Virus record (IMG/VR): IMGVR_UViG_3300009156_000020
Location: 1 to 30,728 of that record
Strand: one strand, 5' to 3'
Source: a virus
Length of the DNA stretch: 30,728 nucleotides
The number at the start of each line of letters is the position of its first letter. Position 1 is the first letter of the stretch. The notes under the pieces are model-generated. The model made no database searches and had not been told where the DNA came from. It worked only from the letters and a program-made list of their open reading frames with translations. Both the position numbers and the translations under genes were made by a program. Below, one piece after another: positions 5,869 to 13,030 of this stretch.

Positions 5869-6751
5869 TGGTCTGTGCCTTTCTCGCCAGTTGGCGGATG
5901 AAGGTGTCCAGTGTCTGACGTGCTGCGGTTAGTTGATCGACCCACGTCCTTATCCGGCGTGGGTCGATGTCATCCAGGTCAATCAGTTCCACACCCACGG
6001 TCAAGTTTTCTGCGGCGCACACAAAGCGGTCCATCACATCATCAGGCTTGAGTCTGCGCGTACGTCCAGCCACACGGTCACCAGGACAGGCAATGCCGTG
6101 CACCTTCATTTCCTTGCGGCACCAGTCTTCACCACGCTTCAGCGTCTTGGACATCTGACGGCTGGTGTATCCCTGTGCAGCCAGATCACGGAGCCGCAGT
6201 AAGGCAGCTTCACGTGCTGCACCGCGTGATGGTGATGACTTACCGTCTTTGCCCTTGCGCAGTGCATCAGCCGTGCTGTGTAATTTGCCTGAACCATGTT
6301 CCACGGCAGCAATGGTGGCTGGGTCACCGTGCCTTAGCACCGCACGTGCTGCCTGCACGACAGTCCTGCTGACTCCCAGCAGCTTCCCAGCTTCCTGTTC
6401 TGTCAATGCTTTATTTTGAGCATTGACAGAACCCCCGTGCCCACCGTGGATTGCCGTGACCAAACGCCCAGCAATGAAGGCACGCTGTTTCACCGTCAGG
6501 TGTCTACGATGCAGGTTCATCGACACAATGAAGTTCTGCACGGTGCCTTCCCCATCCCACAGACGATGGTCCGGTTCCCGGTTCAGGGCAGCACACGCAC
6601 GTGCTCTGTTGCGTCCATCAAGGATGCAGCCGTCACCGTCAATGATGATGGGCGTACGTAGTCCGTGGACACGGATGTCAGCCACCAGATCATCGAAGTC
6701 CTTCCCGGTCATCAGCGGCAGCAAGTCCGCTATCGGGTGAAATGCACGCAT
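5762..6751 (-). CDS. ParB-like N-terminal domain protein with HTH
   Basis: The protein begins with a ParB-like nuclease/CTPase-type domain: [47 protein letters not shown] (residues 4-60). This is followed by [14 protein letters not shown] and [22 protein letters not shown], a helix-turn-helix as in ParB/KorB proteins, so it probably binds a specific DNA site. The C-terminal half is helical and its last 35 residues, coded in the overlap, are low in complexity. Start is ATG 6751, because AAAGGAGG lies just upstream and inside a longer frame opening at 6772. With no ParA, likely roles are transcription control or DNA handling during replication. Confidence 0.87.
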   Translation of the reverse strand: [329 protein letters not shown]

Positions 6752-6768
6752 AGTGATACATCCTCCTT

Positions 6769-7710
6769 TCATGCCTTCACTGTTCTTCGCTGCAGCACGG
6801 TCTTCAGCCGTGCCTTATACGCCGCACGGAGTGACCGGATAGCTTCATCATCCAGACCCGTGGCTGCCTTTAACTGCTTCGCTACGGCTTCTAATTGCTG
6901 CCGGTCCTTCGCTGCCAGCAACCGTGTTAACCATTGCTGCTCTAGGTCTGGCTCGAGTGCGACACCACCACTGGCCCAGGTCGCTAACTGTCTGCCGCTG
7001 TCTTCCGTAATCGGCTGGTCCAGTGGGAACAGCGCCCGGTGCTGCTCCTGTAACTTGATGGGCAGTGGCACCCCCGGATGGTCGGGCATCAGCAGGAAGC
7101 TGGCGGTCAGTTCATAGGGGAGATTCTTCTCTGAGATAGGCACCCAGCCATTCAGCCCTGTTAGTGTCTGCTTCTCCCTGACTTCCCATGTGCCCTTATC
7201 CGTGCGCACCATTTCGATCTTGGGTTCAGCACGGAAGCAGAGAATTAGATGGGGACGTATCTGCAGCAGCTGCTGCATCATCCGCTTGTGACCCATCTTG
7301 GGCTTGATCCAGCTAGCCATCTTGCAGGCTTCCCGCTTCTTCCAGTCCTGCCCTGCCATCCGGTCCAGTTCATCTTCCTGCTGGTCTAAGATGCCCCCTT
7401 CCCCTGCCCATTCATGGGACATGGAGTCCACCACAATAACGGGATAGGGTCCGTCAGCGGCTGCCGTGATGGCTTCCGCATACCGGTCTGGCGTGAACGG
7501 TGGACGCAGATCCCCATGGTCAAAGCGGAAGCGGTCAGCGTAGTGCTTGGCCCTGCCTGCCTCTGTGTCAATGACGCAGAAGGGCGCATCACCCGCCATC
7601 CCATTCGCCAGACGCATGGCCGTGAACGTCTTTCCGCTGCCGCTGCTGCCGGATAGACCGATCAGGAGTCCGACGTTTTCACGGGTGGCTGGGCGGAAGT
7701 CAAACGCCAT
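6769..7710 (-). CDS. Sak4-like RecA-fold ATPase (AAA_24)
   Basis: The 313-residue protein has the Walker A motif GSSGSGKT at residues 21-28 and Walker B VIVVDS at 91-96. FCVIDTEAGRAKHYAD matches the strand-2 region of RecA-fold ATPases of the Sak4 type that support single-strand annealing recombination in phages. A conserved-looking SEKNLPYELTASF segment follows. The C-terminal 80 residues are helical and probably regulate or oligomerise the protein. It lies directly after the exonuclease and a 58-residue gene, as expected of a two-part recombination module. Its stop is separated from the ParB-like gene start by only 17 bases. ATP-dependent loading on DNA is inferred from the family. Confidence 0.88.
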   Translation of the reverse strand: MAFDFRPATRENVGLLIGLSGSSGSGKTFTAMRLANGMAGDAPFCVIDTEAGRAKHYADRFRFDHGDLRPPFTPDRYAEAITAAADGPYPVIVVDSMSHEWAGEGGILDQQEDELDRMAGQDWKKREACKMASWIKPKMGHKRMMQQLLQIRPHLILCFRAEPKIEMVRTDKGTWEVREKQTLTGLNGWVPISEKNLPYELTASFLLMPDHPGVPLPIKLQEQHRALFPLDQPITEDSGRQLATWASGGVALEPDLEQQWLTRLLAAKDRQQLEAVAKQLKAATGLDDEAIRSLRAAYKARLKTVLQRRTVKA

Positions 7711-7886
7711 CAGCGCCGGTCCTTTACTGGCTTCATTTCACCCGTCAGCCGGTCTGTCATCCGCAGGATGGGAATGACAAACAGCTGCCGGTCACCGTTC
7801 TGGTGTTCCACTTCCAGGGTGGCTTCCTGAATGGCCGTGGGTCTGTCTTCCCAATGCAGACTAATGACAATGGCCGTGACCGTCAC
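7710..7886 (-). CDS. Hypothetical 58-residue protein in the recombination module
   Basis: The start is taken as GTG 7886, five bases after the ribosome-binding site AGAAGGAG and overlapping the exonuclease stop. A longer reading from 7907 would lie inside the exonuclease gene. The product is beta-rich: alternating Val and Thr at the start, then ATLEVEHQNGDRQLFVIPIL and a basic end. Its stop shares a base with the ATPase start, so all three are translationally coupled. No family is recognised; a small accessory of the exonuclease or ATPase is the obvious guess. Confidence 0.7.
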   Translation of the reverse strand: MTVTAIVISLHWEDRPTAIQEATLEVEHQNGDRQLFVIPILRMTDRLTGEMKPVKDRR

Positions 7887-8758
7887 CGTAACTCCTTCTC
7901 TAACCATTCCGCTTCATGCCACGGGGGCAGGGTGGCGTAACAGGTCTGCCGTGGATAACCGGTCCAGTCTCCTGACTGGAGACACGCACGCCAGATGTCC
8001 AGCGCATACAGACACTTCTTCTCTGCCAGCATCAGCGCATCTGGACCCAGACTAATGACGCTGCAGGCATAGGGGGGGTAGGTCTCCTGCACGCAATAGC
8101 GGAAGATGGCAGGGTGCCCGGTCAGTATCTGCAGTCCACGCAGATACCACGCAGCCTGAATGTCCCAGCCGTTCTGGAACATGGACCGTGACCAGATGTC
8201 AGGATTGGCGCTGCCGCTGGTGGTCTTGAAGTCATCCACAGCCAGCGGAGTCTGACGCAGCCAGTCCAGCCGTGCCCTGCACCACACGCCGTACCCGTCT
8301 TCCTGCCACACCAGCGTGCGTTCAGGTTCCCCATTCAGAAACATCCCCGCACTGCCGCTGTCCTGGTGCTGCGCTAGCTGCAGCCGCAGCGCCGTCACCA
8401 TCTGCAGCACGTCATTCCAGCGGGGGGCAAGGATAGGCGTCTGCCCCCGTGCCCATGCCTGATCACGGGCATCCTTCGCCGCATTGGTCCGGTAGTCCTT
8501 CGCATCAATGACCGTGACGGCTGTGCTGCCTTCCAGCAGCAGTGCATGTGCGGCACGGCCAATGTCAAAGGCTTCGCAGTTCTCTGGTTCGACATCCAGG
8601 TTCAGCCGTGGGTGTGCCTGCCGTGCATGGGCAGCGGAGTGCAGGCAGATGCGCTGCGCTAGTGAACTGGACAGGGATGGCGCGGGGCAGGGGTCTGCGT
8701 GGTAGACCTGCGCCGGAATGTCATAGATCCCCGCTGTCAGGGTCTGCTGTTCAGACAT
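7883..8758 (-). CDS. PD-(D/E)XK exonuclease (RecE/YqaJ-like)
   Basis: This 291-residue protein has the full motif set of RecE- and lambda-exonuclease-like nucleases: GRAAHALLLEG (67-77, His71), the EPERTLVW segment with Glu144/Glu146, RARLDWL (161-167, Asp165), DFKTT (176-180, the D-x-K catalytic pair) and the helix QAAWYLRG (201-208). Such enzymes trim 5' ends of double-stranded DNA to expose single strands for annealing by the partner recombinase, here most likely the Sak4-like ATPase. The start ATG 8758 is chosen because GGAAGGG lies eight bases upstream. It is the first gene of the leftward block and lies just below the repeat array at 8796-8855. Confidence 0.9.
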   Translation of the reverse strand: MSEQQTLTAGIYDIPAQVYHADPCPAPSLSSSLAQRICLHSAAHARQAHPRLNLDVEPENCEAFDIGRAAHALLLEGSTAVTVIDAKDYRTNAAKDARDQAWARGQTPILAPRWNDVLQMVTALRLQLAQHQDSGSAGMFLNGEPERTLVWQEDGYGVWCRARLDWLRQTPLAVDDFKTTSGSANPDIWSRSMFQNGWDIQAAWYLRGLQILTGHPAIFRYCVQETYPPYACSVISLGPDALMLAEKKCLYALDIWRACLQSGDWTGYPRQTCYATLPPWHEAEWLEKELR

Positions 8759-8795
8759 AGCGGTGCCCTTCCCCACTGGCAAAACAGATTTCCAC

Positions 8796-8855
8796 AGTGA
8801 CCGTCAGTGACCGTGGTGACCTGCGGAGTGACCGTCAGTGACCGTGAATGACCGA
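8796..8855. repeat. Six phased AGTGACCGT-like 9-bp units
   Basis: AGTGACCGT occurs exactly at 8796, 8806, 8827 and 8837. Degenerate copies fill the third position (8816, GGTGACCTG) and follow at 8847 (AATGACCGA). The units are 10, 10, 11, 10 and 10 bases apart, so they all face the same side of the helix. This is the structure of an operator array, iterons, arm-type integrase sites or a partition-type site. A related array in the opposite orientation is at 13031-13069. Confidence 0.85.
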
Positions 8856-9035
8856 ATGGGATTTTGTGATGCGTCAGGCAGGAAGGGCAGGACAGTGCTG
8901 CAGGGTGCAGCTGTGCGGCTAAACGCAGTAACCCCCCACCAGACAGAGGCAGCCGGGGAACCCCCGGCGAAGTGGCGAACATACGCCCGGTGCCCGTGCC
9001 GGGTCAACACGGATCTGCAGATCTGTGCATTGGAC

Positions 9036-9066
9036 GATGGTCCTAGACCGTGGTCCTAGGACCATC
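9036..9066. promoter_or_regulatory. 11-bp inverted repeat with nested 14-bp palindrome
   Basis: GATGGTCCTAG (9036-9046) pairs with CTAGGACCATC (9056-9066) across a 9-base spacer. TGGTCCTAGGACCA (9051-9064) is by itself a perfect palindrome, so the site offers two overlapping dyads. GATCTGCAGATC, another perfect palindrome, lies 12 bases before. Likely dimer-binding sites of a repressor; the binding protein is unknown. Confidence 0.6.
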
Positions 9067-9145
9067 CAGCCCAGCCAGACCGGTCACCCCTGCCGAATGG
9101 CATCTTGACGGCGCTGGCCTGTTTTTGCTAGGAATTCCCCGTGCA

Positions 9146-9184
9146 AATGGGGGCAATTCCACAATGCCCCCATTGTTGTATAAT
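9146..9184 (+). promoter_or_regulatory. Rightward promoter with overlapping operator
   Basis: A perfect -10 hexamer TATAAT lies at 9179-9184; the -35 region is weak (TCCACA at 9158-9163 is the best match, 15-base spacer). A perfect 10-bp inverted repeat, AATGGGGGCA (9146-9155) and TGCCCCCATT (9165-9174), covers the -35 region, so a bound dimer would block the polymerase. It would drive the rightward operon from 9225. Part of the element is repeated near the candidate origin (4542-4561). Confidence 0.6.
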
Positions 9185-9224
9185 CGTATCTGGTTTGTTT
9201 GATTGGATTTACGGGAGACCCGCA

Positions 9225-9452
9225 GTGAAGAAGAAGACCAGGAAGCAGAAGCACACCGTGGAAAGGCAGGCACGTCCCACACGGGCGTACAGCCGGGACT
9301 TCACCCCGTCACGGGGTGACGGCCATGACTTCAAGATTCGCCGCATCCCTGATGCGTTCTGGAAACAGGTGCAATCGAAGGCGAAGCGTGAAGGGGTCAG
9401 CTTACGGGGGATGCTGCTGACGCATCTGCAGCAGTGGGTGGAGGCAGACTAA
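9225..9452 (+). CDS. Ribbon-helix-helix DNA-binding protein
   Basis: Residues 36-75 read FKIRRIPDAFWKQVQSKAKREGVSLRGMLLTHLQQW, a single ribbon-helix-helix unit: a beta strand, a helix, the turn at EGVS and a second helix. The N-terminal 30 residues are strongly basic (KKKTRKQKH). The start is GTG 9225, preceded by GGGAG; an upstream ATG in the same frame (9141) lies inside the promoter operator and is rejected. As the first gene after the controlled promoter, it is a good candidate for an autoregulator that binds 9146-9174. A dimer is expected from the family. Confidence 0.8.
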   Translation: MKKKTRKQKHTVERQARPTRAYSRDFTPSRGDGHDFKIRRIPDAFWKQVQSKAKREGVSLRGMLLTHLQQWVEAD

Positions 9453-9650
9453 ATGGCAATGATGTTAGGCGCACTGTACCGGGCACTACTAGACGGGAAG
9501 GTGCCAGAAGAACAGGCACGCAAGGCAGCGGAAGAAGTGGCGGGGTACGACAGCCGTCTATCCAGCGTGGAACGTGATCTGACCGTGCTGAAGTGGATGG
9601 TGGGTACCAACGTGGCGCTGACCTTGTTCGTACTGGGCAAGGTCTGGTAA
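9453..9650 (+). CDS. Coiled-coil protein with C-terminal membrane helix
   Basis: The start ATG directly follows the preceding stop, with GGAGG eight bases upstream. The first 45 residues are helical with a coiled-coil pattern (PEEQARKAAEEVAGYDSRLSSVERDLTVLKW), and the last 18 (MVGTNVALTLFVLGKVW) form one membrane helix. This is the layout of small tail-anchored coiled-coil proteins common in phages and bacteria (DUF1640-like). It may oligomerise at the inner membrane; a role in superinfection exclusion by a lysogen is possible, since it sits in the integrase operon, but this is inference. Confidence 0.75.
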   Translation: MAMMLGALYRALLDGKVPEEQARKAAEEVAGYDSRLSSVERDLTVLKWMVGTNVALTLFVLGKVW

Positions 9651-9654
9651 CAGC

Positions 9655-9894
9655 ATGGAACCACAAAAACTAGAACATTGGGTGTTTTCACGGGCACTCT
9701 CAGACAGGGAAAGCATTTTATTGGCTGTCGTTATCGGTGCATGCCGTGGTTCATGCGTGAGAGAACGCAACAACAGAGTATGGGGGTGTACCGCCAGAGA
9801 AATAGACGTGCAAGATTTCATCCGGTCGAAAGAAATCAAGCGCCTGAAAGCAATCCTTGTTTCTGAGAAATATTGGGTGGACCCACTTTACTAG
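9655..9894 (+). CDS. Hypothetical 79-residue protein
   Basis: The frame starts at ATG 9655, four bases after the preceding stop, with AAGG rather far upstream. The product has a helical middle (ALSDRESILLAVVIGACRGS), two further cysteines, and the charged helix DFIRSKEIKRLKAILVSEKY. Base composition is clearly more AT-rich than in its neighbours, suggesting later acquisition or a non-coding origin. No family is recognised. An 84-base spacer separates it from the integrase gene. Confidence 0.5.
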   Translation: MEPQKLEHWVFSRALSDRESILLAVVIGACRGSCVRERNNRVWGCTAREIDVQDFIRSKEIKRLKAILVSEKYWVDPLY

Positions 9895-9978
9895 GACGGC
9901 AGAAAGCTGGGTGCAGGCTGCTGGTTCAGAGCAGACCGCACCCGTTCTAATCAACGGCAAATTACAGGAGTCAGTCTA

Positions 9979-11205
9979 ATGACAGTGTTTCTACGGTGCA
10001 AGTGCGGCACCCGCAGCAAGCGTGGGGCAGGCTGCAAGCACACATGGGCATCACAGTTCAAGTTCAAGGGGGGGAACCCCATCCCGATTCAAACCCCACA
10101 CATCAACCGGATCGATGCAGAACGGTATGCGGACAAGGTGCGAACCAATTGGATCAAGCGGGAAACGGGTGAAGCCTACGATCAGGAATTCATGGCGCTG
10201 CATGAAGGGAAGTCCTTCACCCCCACCACGGGCAGCACCGGTCTGCAAGTCATCCAGTGCCGGGACCAATACCAGGAAGCCGCCAAACTGGAGATTACGA
10301 CAGAGACCAGAGACCGGTATCTCCGCATCCAGAACACGTTCATGGCGGTGGTCGGGGCAGAGACCCTAATGCACACGCTGACCCCTGCCGACATTGACCG
10401 CTGGCGTATCGCACGGGTGGATGCTGGCGTGTCACGGGCCACGGTGAATACGGAAATGGCAGCCATTCGGGTGCTGGTGAGGCATGCGGCACGGTCACAC
10501 ACCATCTTTGGGAAGACCGTGCTGGTGAATGGGCAGAAGGTGGATGGGATTCGAAACTGGAAGCTGCAGAAACACGTGCGCAAGCACAGACCCCTGTCCG
10601 CTGAAGAACTGAATCTGGCATTCAGCAAGCTGCCGCACCCGTACGACATCATGGCCCGTGTCACCCGTGAAGTCACGGCACGCTTGTCTGAAGTCTTCCC
10701 GCTGCAGCGCCGTGACGTAGGCATCAGCACAGACGCAGATGGCACACGGTACGGCTGGGTGATCAAGCGGCTGAAGGGGGGCAGTGGTGACCGGTCCACC
10801 ATCCCGCTGGATCTGGCCCTGACCCTGATGGCGCTGGCATCCAGGTCTGATGCGCTGCTGTTTCCTACGGTCTATAACCCGGCACGCACACTGGCGCAGA
10901 ATGCGAAGCGCATCAGCAGTAACTTCTGCAGCTACTTCAAGCGCATAGGGCTGAAGTGCTCACACCATGCCTTCAGGCACACAGCCATCACAGCCATGAT
11001 GGACAGAGGCAATGTTAGTGACCTGACCATTGCGCAGCACGCTGGCTGGAAGAACACCCGGCAGATCTCCACCTACGGTCACGTATCCAAGACAGCCGCA
11101 CGGCTGGCGGTGGATGGTAACGCCGCAGAAGTGGCTGCCATCCTAAAGACCGTGACCCGTGCCCCCATCAACACCAAACCCGCGAAGTGGAAGGCAGTGG
11201 CATGA
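9979..11205 (+). CDS. int: Tyrosine integrase
   Basis: The 408-residue protein carries the complete catalytic set of tyrosine recombinases: Arg235 in TARLSEV, Lys266 in RLKGG, H330-x-x-R333 in HHAFRH, His354 in QHAGW and the nucleophile Tyr366 in STYGHV. Residues 95-195 form the core-binding helical domain. The N-terminus has C7, C9, C19 and H21, a likely zinc-binding part that may read arm-type sites. It catalyses integration of the circular phage DNA into the host chromosome. AGGAG seven bases before ATG 9979 supports the start. The attP site is not identified; the phased repeats at 8796-8855 and 12821-13069 flank this operon. Confidence 0.95.
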   Translation: MTVFLRCKCGTRSKRGAGCKHTWASQFKFKGGNPIPIQTPHINRIDAERYADKVRTNWIKRETGEAYDQEFMALHEGKSFTPTTGSTGLQVIQCRDQYQEAAKLEITTETRDRYLRIQNTFMAVVGAETLMHTLTPADIDRWRIARVDAGVSRATVNTEMAAIRVLVRHAARSHTIFGKTVLVNGQKVDGIRNWKLQKHVRKHRPLSAEELNLAFSKLPHPYDIMARVTREVTARLSEVFPLQRRDVGISTDADGTRYGWVIKRLKGGSGDRSTIPLDLALTLMALASRSDALLFPTVYNPARTLAQNAKRISSNFCSYFKRIGLKCSHHAFRHTAITAMMDRGNVSDLTIAQHAGWKNTRQISTYGHVSKTAARLAVDGNAAEVAAILKTVTRAPINTKPAKWKAVA

Positions 11206-11621
11206 AGACACACACACAGAAGGAGTCCGCTGGGATGGCATTCGAACTACGGGCCAACGTGGCAATCCGCATTCTGGTGGAACGGGTGGAACTGGAACAC
11301 CACCCGCACCTGACGCTGGATGGACACAGCGCACGGCGCACGGCATGGCAGGCCATTGCGGGGGCAGCGGTGGAACAGCTGATCGATTCACCACCCGCAG
11401 CCGTGACGCACCGCAAGTCCCGGAAGCGCCGGAAGCTGAAGGCTGCCGCAGAGACCAGTGCAGCGGACACCCATACCCACACCTGCACGCATTGCCAGCG
11501 CCGGTATACGCCACTGCCGCAGCACCGGGCACGGTCCAAGTACTGCACACGGCTGGAGTGCCAGAAGGTACGCCGTGCCGCTGCCTCCAAACGGAAGGCA
11601 CTGAAGGCAGGTGCCGCATGA
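11202..11621 (+). CDS. Zinc-ribbon protein
   Basis: The start ATG 11202 overlaps the integrase stop (ATGA). The first 65 residues form a helical part (FELRANVAIRILVERVELEHHPHL...). After a basic linker (RKSRKRRKLK) comes CTHCQRRYTPLPQHRARSKYCTRLECQKVRRAAASKRK, a treble-clef-like CxxC...CxxxxC finger followed by a basic helix; this pattern is common in small DNA-binding or HNH-derived phage proteins. There are no catalytic HNH residues. It is translationally coupled to the integrase and may help it or regulate it, though this is not shown. Confidence 0.75.
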   Translation: MKTHTQKESAGMAFELRANVAIRILVERVELEHHPHLTLDGHSARRTAWQAIAGAAVEQLIDSPPAAVTHRKSRKRRKLKAAAETSAADTHTHTCTHCQRRYTPLPQHRARSKYCTRLECQKVRRAAASKRKALKAGAA

Positions 11622-11944
11622 AGCGCCGCACCATCCGCCCATACAAACGGCGCATTGCCCCACGGCTGGCATCGGGTGAGCACCGGGTGCCAGCCGGGAA
11701 CGGTCTGCCCCCCGTGGTGAAGTTTGCGATTCAATCCATTGCCGCTGCGGAAGGCCGGTCCTTCAGCTGGGTGGTGGAGGAAATCCTGATCGATTGGGCA
11801 CGGCAGGACTCCAGGTTGAAGAAGCTGCTGAGACCGGATGACGTGGCGTATCAGCCACGCAAGGCTGATGCAGCGCAACAGGCGAAGGAGCACGCAGAAG
11901 ACAGCAGGCTGCAGGCTGCGGCACACGCCAGGAAGGCATCCTGA
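11618..11944 (+). CDS. Probable ribbon-helix-helix protein (108 residues)
   Basis: The start ATG 11618 overlaps the preceding stop. Residues 1-20 are strongly basic (MKRRTIRPYKRRIAPRL). VVKFAIQSIAAAEGRSFSWVVEEILIDWA (about 33-61) follows the strand-helix-turn-helix plan of CopG-like ribbon-helix-helix proteins, with EGRS as the turn. The C-terminus is helical and rich in Ala, Glu and Lys. This would be the second such regulator in the rightward operon. Family assignment is from pattern only. Confidence 0.65.
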   Translation: MKRRTIRPYKRRIAPRLASGEHRVPAGNGLPPVVKFAIQSIAAAEGRSFSWVVEEILIDWARQDSRLKKLLRPDDVAYQPRKADAAQQAKEHAEDSRLQAAAHARKAS

Positions 11945-12174
11945 TGGCTGAATCGTTCACCAGCACCTACACCTGTGACGGCTGTGGCAAGACGGTGACC
12001 ATCGAAGGGCTTGCGGACTGCCCCCCGTTCTGGCTGGCGGTCAGCTTCCGCACGCCAGACCCAGACGGAACACATCCGGGTGGGTCCACATCCCACTACT
12101 GCAGCGTGGCGTGCGTGCTGGCATCTGTGGGCAAGTTCGCCGCAGCGCACGCGGATGAAGACTGGGCACAATGA
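11944..12174 (+). CDS. Small zinc-finger protein, paralogue of the 2816-3049 product
   Basis: The start ATG shares one base with the preceding stop. YTCDGCG (residues 9-15) and YCSVAC (about 54-59) form a CxxC...CxxxC zinc site, with CPPFWLAVSF between them. The paralogue at 2816-3049, in the opposite, lytic direction, shows the same TCDxCG, P-x-x-WLxVS and YxCxxxC elements. One genome thus keeps two copies under opposite transcriptional control. The function is unknown; nucleic-acid or protein contact is likely. Confidence 0.75.
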   Translation: MAESFTSTYTCDGCGKTVTIEGLADCPPFWLAVSFRTPDPDGTHPGGSTSHYCSVACVLASVGKFAAAHADEDWAQ

Positions 12175-12581
12175 GTAAACAGCTATTGGTGCTTGAAGAA
12201 GTGCTTGCCATGCTTGACACCATCGGTGCGTCCAAGCAGACACGAGAGAACTTCCGTAAGCAGGCTGAAGGTGTGCTCGCCAAACGTCCCATGCGCGGTC
12301 ACGATGAAGTGACGGTGAGCAGTGGGTACGGGCGTACGTCCCAGCGGGGGTTTGTGGAATTGACGCTGGATGAAGTGCGTTCACAGATGGAACCACGGAA
12401 GGCCAGAGAGATCGGTCTGATGCTCATTGAGGCAGCTGAAGCCGCAACATCAGATGAACTGTTCATCAAACTGCTCACCGAAAAAATCGGTCTGGATCTA
12501 GATGACACGGCGCGGGGTGCATTCCTGCTGGACATCCGCGAATTGCGGCAGGGCACCCGCGACATTTCAAGACCACAGTGA
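12171..12581 (+). CDS. Hypothetical 136-residue helical protein
   Basis: The start ATG 12171 overlaps the preceding stop (ATGA), so it closes the rightward integrase operon. The protein has an N-terminal helix pair (LLVLEEVLAMLDTIGASKQTRENFRKQAEG), a central strand VELTLDEV and ARE-IGLMLIEAAEAATSDELFIKLLTEKIG, the typical small helical layout of phage proteins of unknown function. The end is charged. The strong hairpin at 12601-12637 follows 20 bases after its stop. Confidence 0.7.
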   Translation: MSKQLLVLEEVLAMLDTIGASKQTRENFRKQAEGVLAKRPMRGHDEVTVSSGYGRTSQRGFVELTLDEVRSQMEPRKAREIGLMLIEAAEAATSDELFIKLLTEKIGLDLDDTARGAFLLDIRELRQGTRDISRPQ

Positions 12582-12600
12582 ACGTAGCCAACTGAAGCAG

Positions 12601-12637
12601 AACACCCGGCACGGGGCACCATCCCCTGCCGGGTGTT
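12601..12637 (+). terminator. Hairpin ending the rightward operon
   Basis: AACACCCGGCA (12601-12611) pairs perfectly with TGCCGGGTGTT (12627-12637), and inside it GGGG pairs with CCCC, giving a long GC-rich stem around a six-base loop. It follows the last gene by 20 bases. There is no T-run after it, so termination may need a factor or be partial. Confidence 0.6.
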
Positions 12638-12737
12638 GCGCTGTACGGGGGTCTGCCGGTCACCAGCGGCTGCCTGCGCCACGATCCGGCTGGCTGGCAG
12701 GGTTCTGCCCCTGTGGCGGCTGTGCCCCTGCAGGGGG

Positions 12738-12803
12738 CAGCGTCAGCGGCAGCCGGTGCGGAGTAGTACCGGGGTTCAGTGATCAGCCTAGCCGCTGACG
12801 CTG
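12738..12803. repeat. 13-bp inverted repeat with 40-base loop
   Basis: CAGCGTCAGCGGC (12738-12750) and GCCGCTGACGCTG (12791-12803) are exact inverse complements. CCGGT and ACCGG inside the loop can extend the pairing. It could form a cruciform, a structured RNA or a paired recombination or operator site. Confidence 0.6.
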
Positions 12804-12820
12804 GGCAGTCTACCGCTATC

Positions 12821-12859
12821 CACGGGCACCCACGGGCATTCACCGGTACCGCACCGGTA
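12821..12859. repeat. Phased array CACGGGCA/CACCGGTA
   Basis: CACGGGCA at 12821 and 12831 is followed by CACCGGTA at 12841 and 12852, spaced 10, 10 and 11 bases. The units share CAC--G--A, so they look like diverged copies of one binding site on one face of the helix. Confidence 0.55.
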
Positions 12860-12968
12860 GTGCATTAGGTAATCATGGCTGGGGGGTCAGCGCAGTTCAT
12901 GCCCGTATTCATTGGGTGAAATGCGTGTGTCACGGGATACCTTCTGAATCCCAGATGTCGTTCCTGTC

Positions 12969-13008
12969 AGTGCCCGTCAATGCCCGTTAGTCCCCTAAAG
13001 TCCCATAT
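12969..13008. repeat. Four 10-bp tandem units (AGTGCCCGTC-like)
   Basis: AGTGCCCGTC, AATGCCCGTT, AGTCCCCTAA and AGTCCCATAT follow each other without gaps from 12969 to 13008. The first two share eight of ten bases and the last two also resemble each other. The 10-bp period matches one helical turn. Confidence 0.55.
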
Positions 13009-13030
13009 TTATTGGGTGTTCCAGGTTCCC

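Larger units (their letters stand above)
8759..9224. promoter_or_regulatory. Divergent control region between leftward and rightward blocks
   Basis: This 466-base stretch separates the exonuclease (leftward) from the ribbon-helix-helix gene (rightward). No frame here has a credible start site or protein-like content. It holds six phased 9-bp units (8796-8855), the palindrome GATCTGCAGATC at 9012-9023, an 11-bp inverted repeat at 9036-9066 and a rightward promoter overlapped by another inverted repeat (9146-9184). It is the best candidate for the switch between lytic and lysogenic transcription. Confidence 0.7.

Noticed and set aside
8804-9010. Minus-strand frame of 68 residues in the control region
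   Set aside because: It is built from the repeat array (FTVTDGHSAGHHGH) and lacks a ribosome-binding site.
9141-9224. Start of the ribbon-helix-helix gene at 9141
   Set aside because: This start would lie in the operator and upstream of the -10 box, so it would not be on the transcript; GTG 9225 has a good ribosome-binding site.
11159-11617. Upstream extension of the 11618-11944 frame
   Set aside because: It would overlap the integrase and zinc-ribbon genes completely; the ATG at 11618 is coupled to the preceding stop.
11168-11926. Long minus-strand frame of 252 residues opposite three rightward genes
   Set aside because: It is the antisense of three coupled genes with clear motifs, has no ribosome-binding site and is rich in Cys, Arg and Trp like a shadow frame.
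12475-12843. Minus-strand frame of 122 residues across the terminator
   Set aside because: It runs through the hairpins 12601-12637 and 12738-12803, has Cys/Arg-rich content and no start signal.
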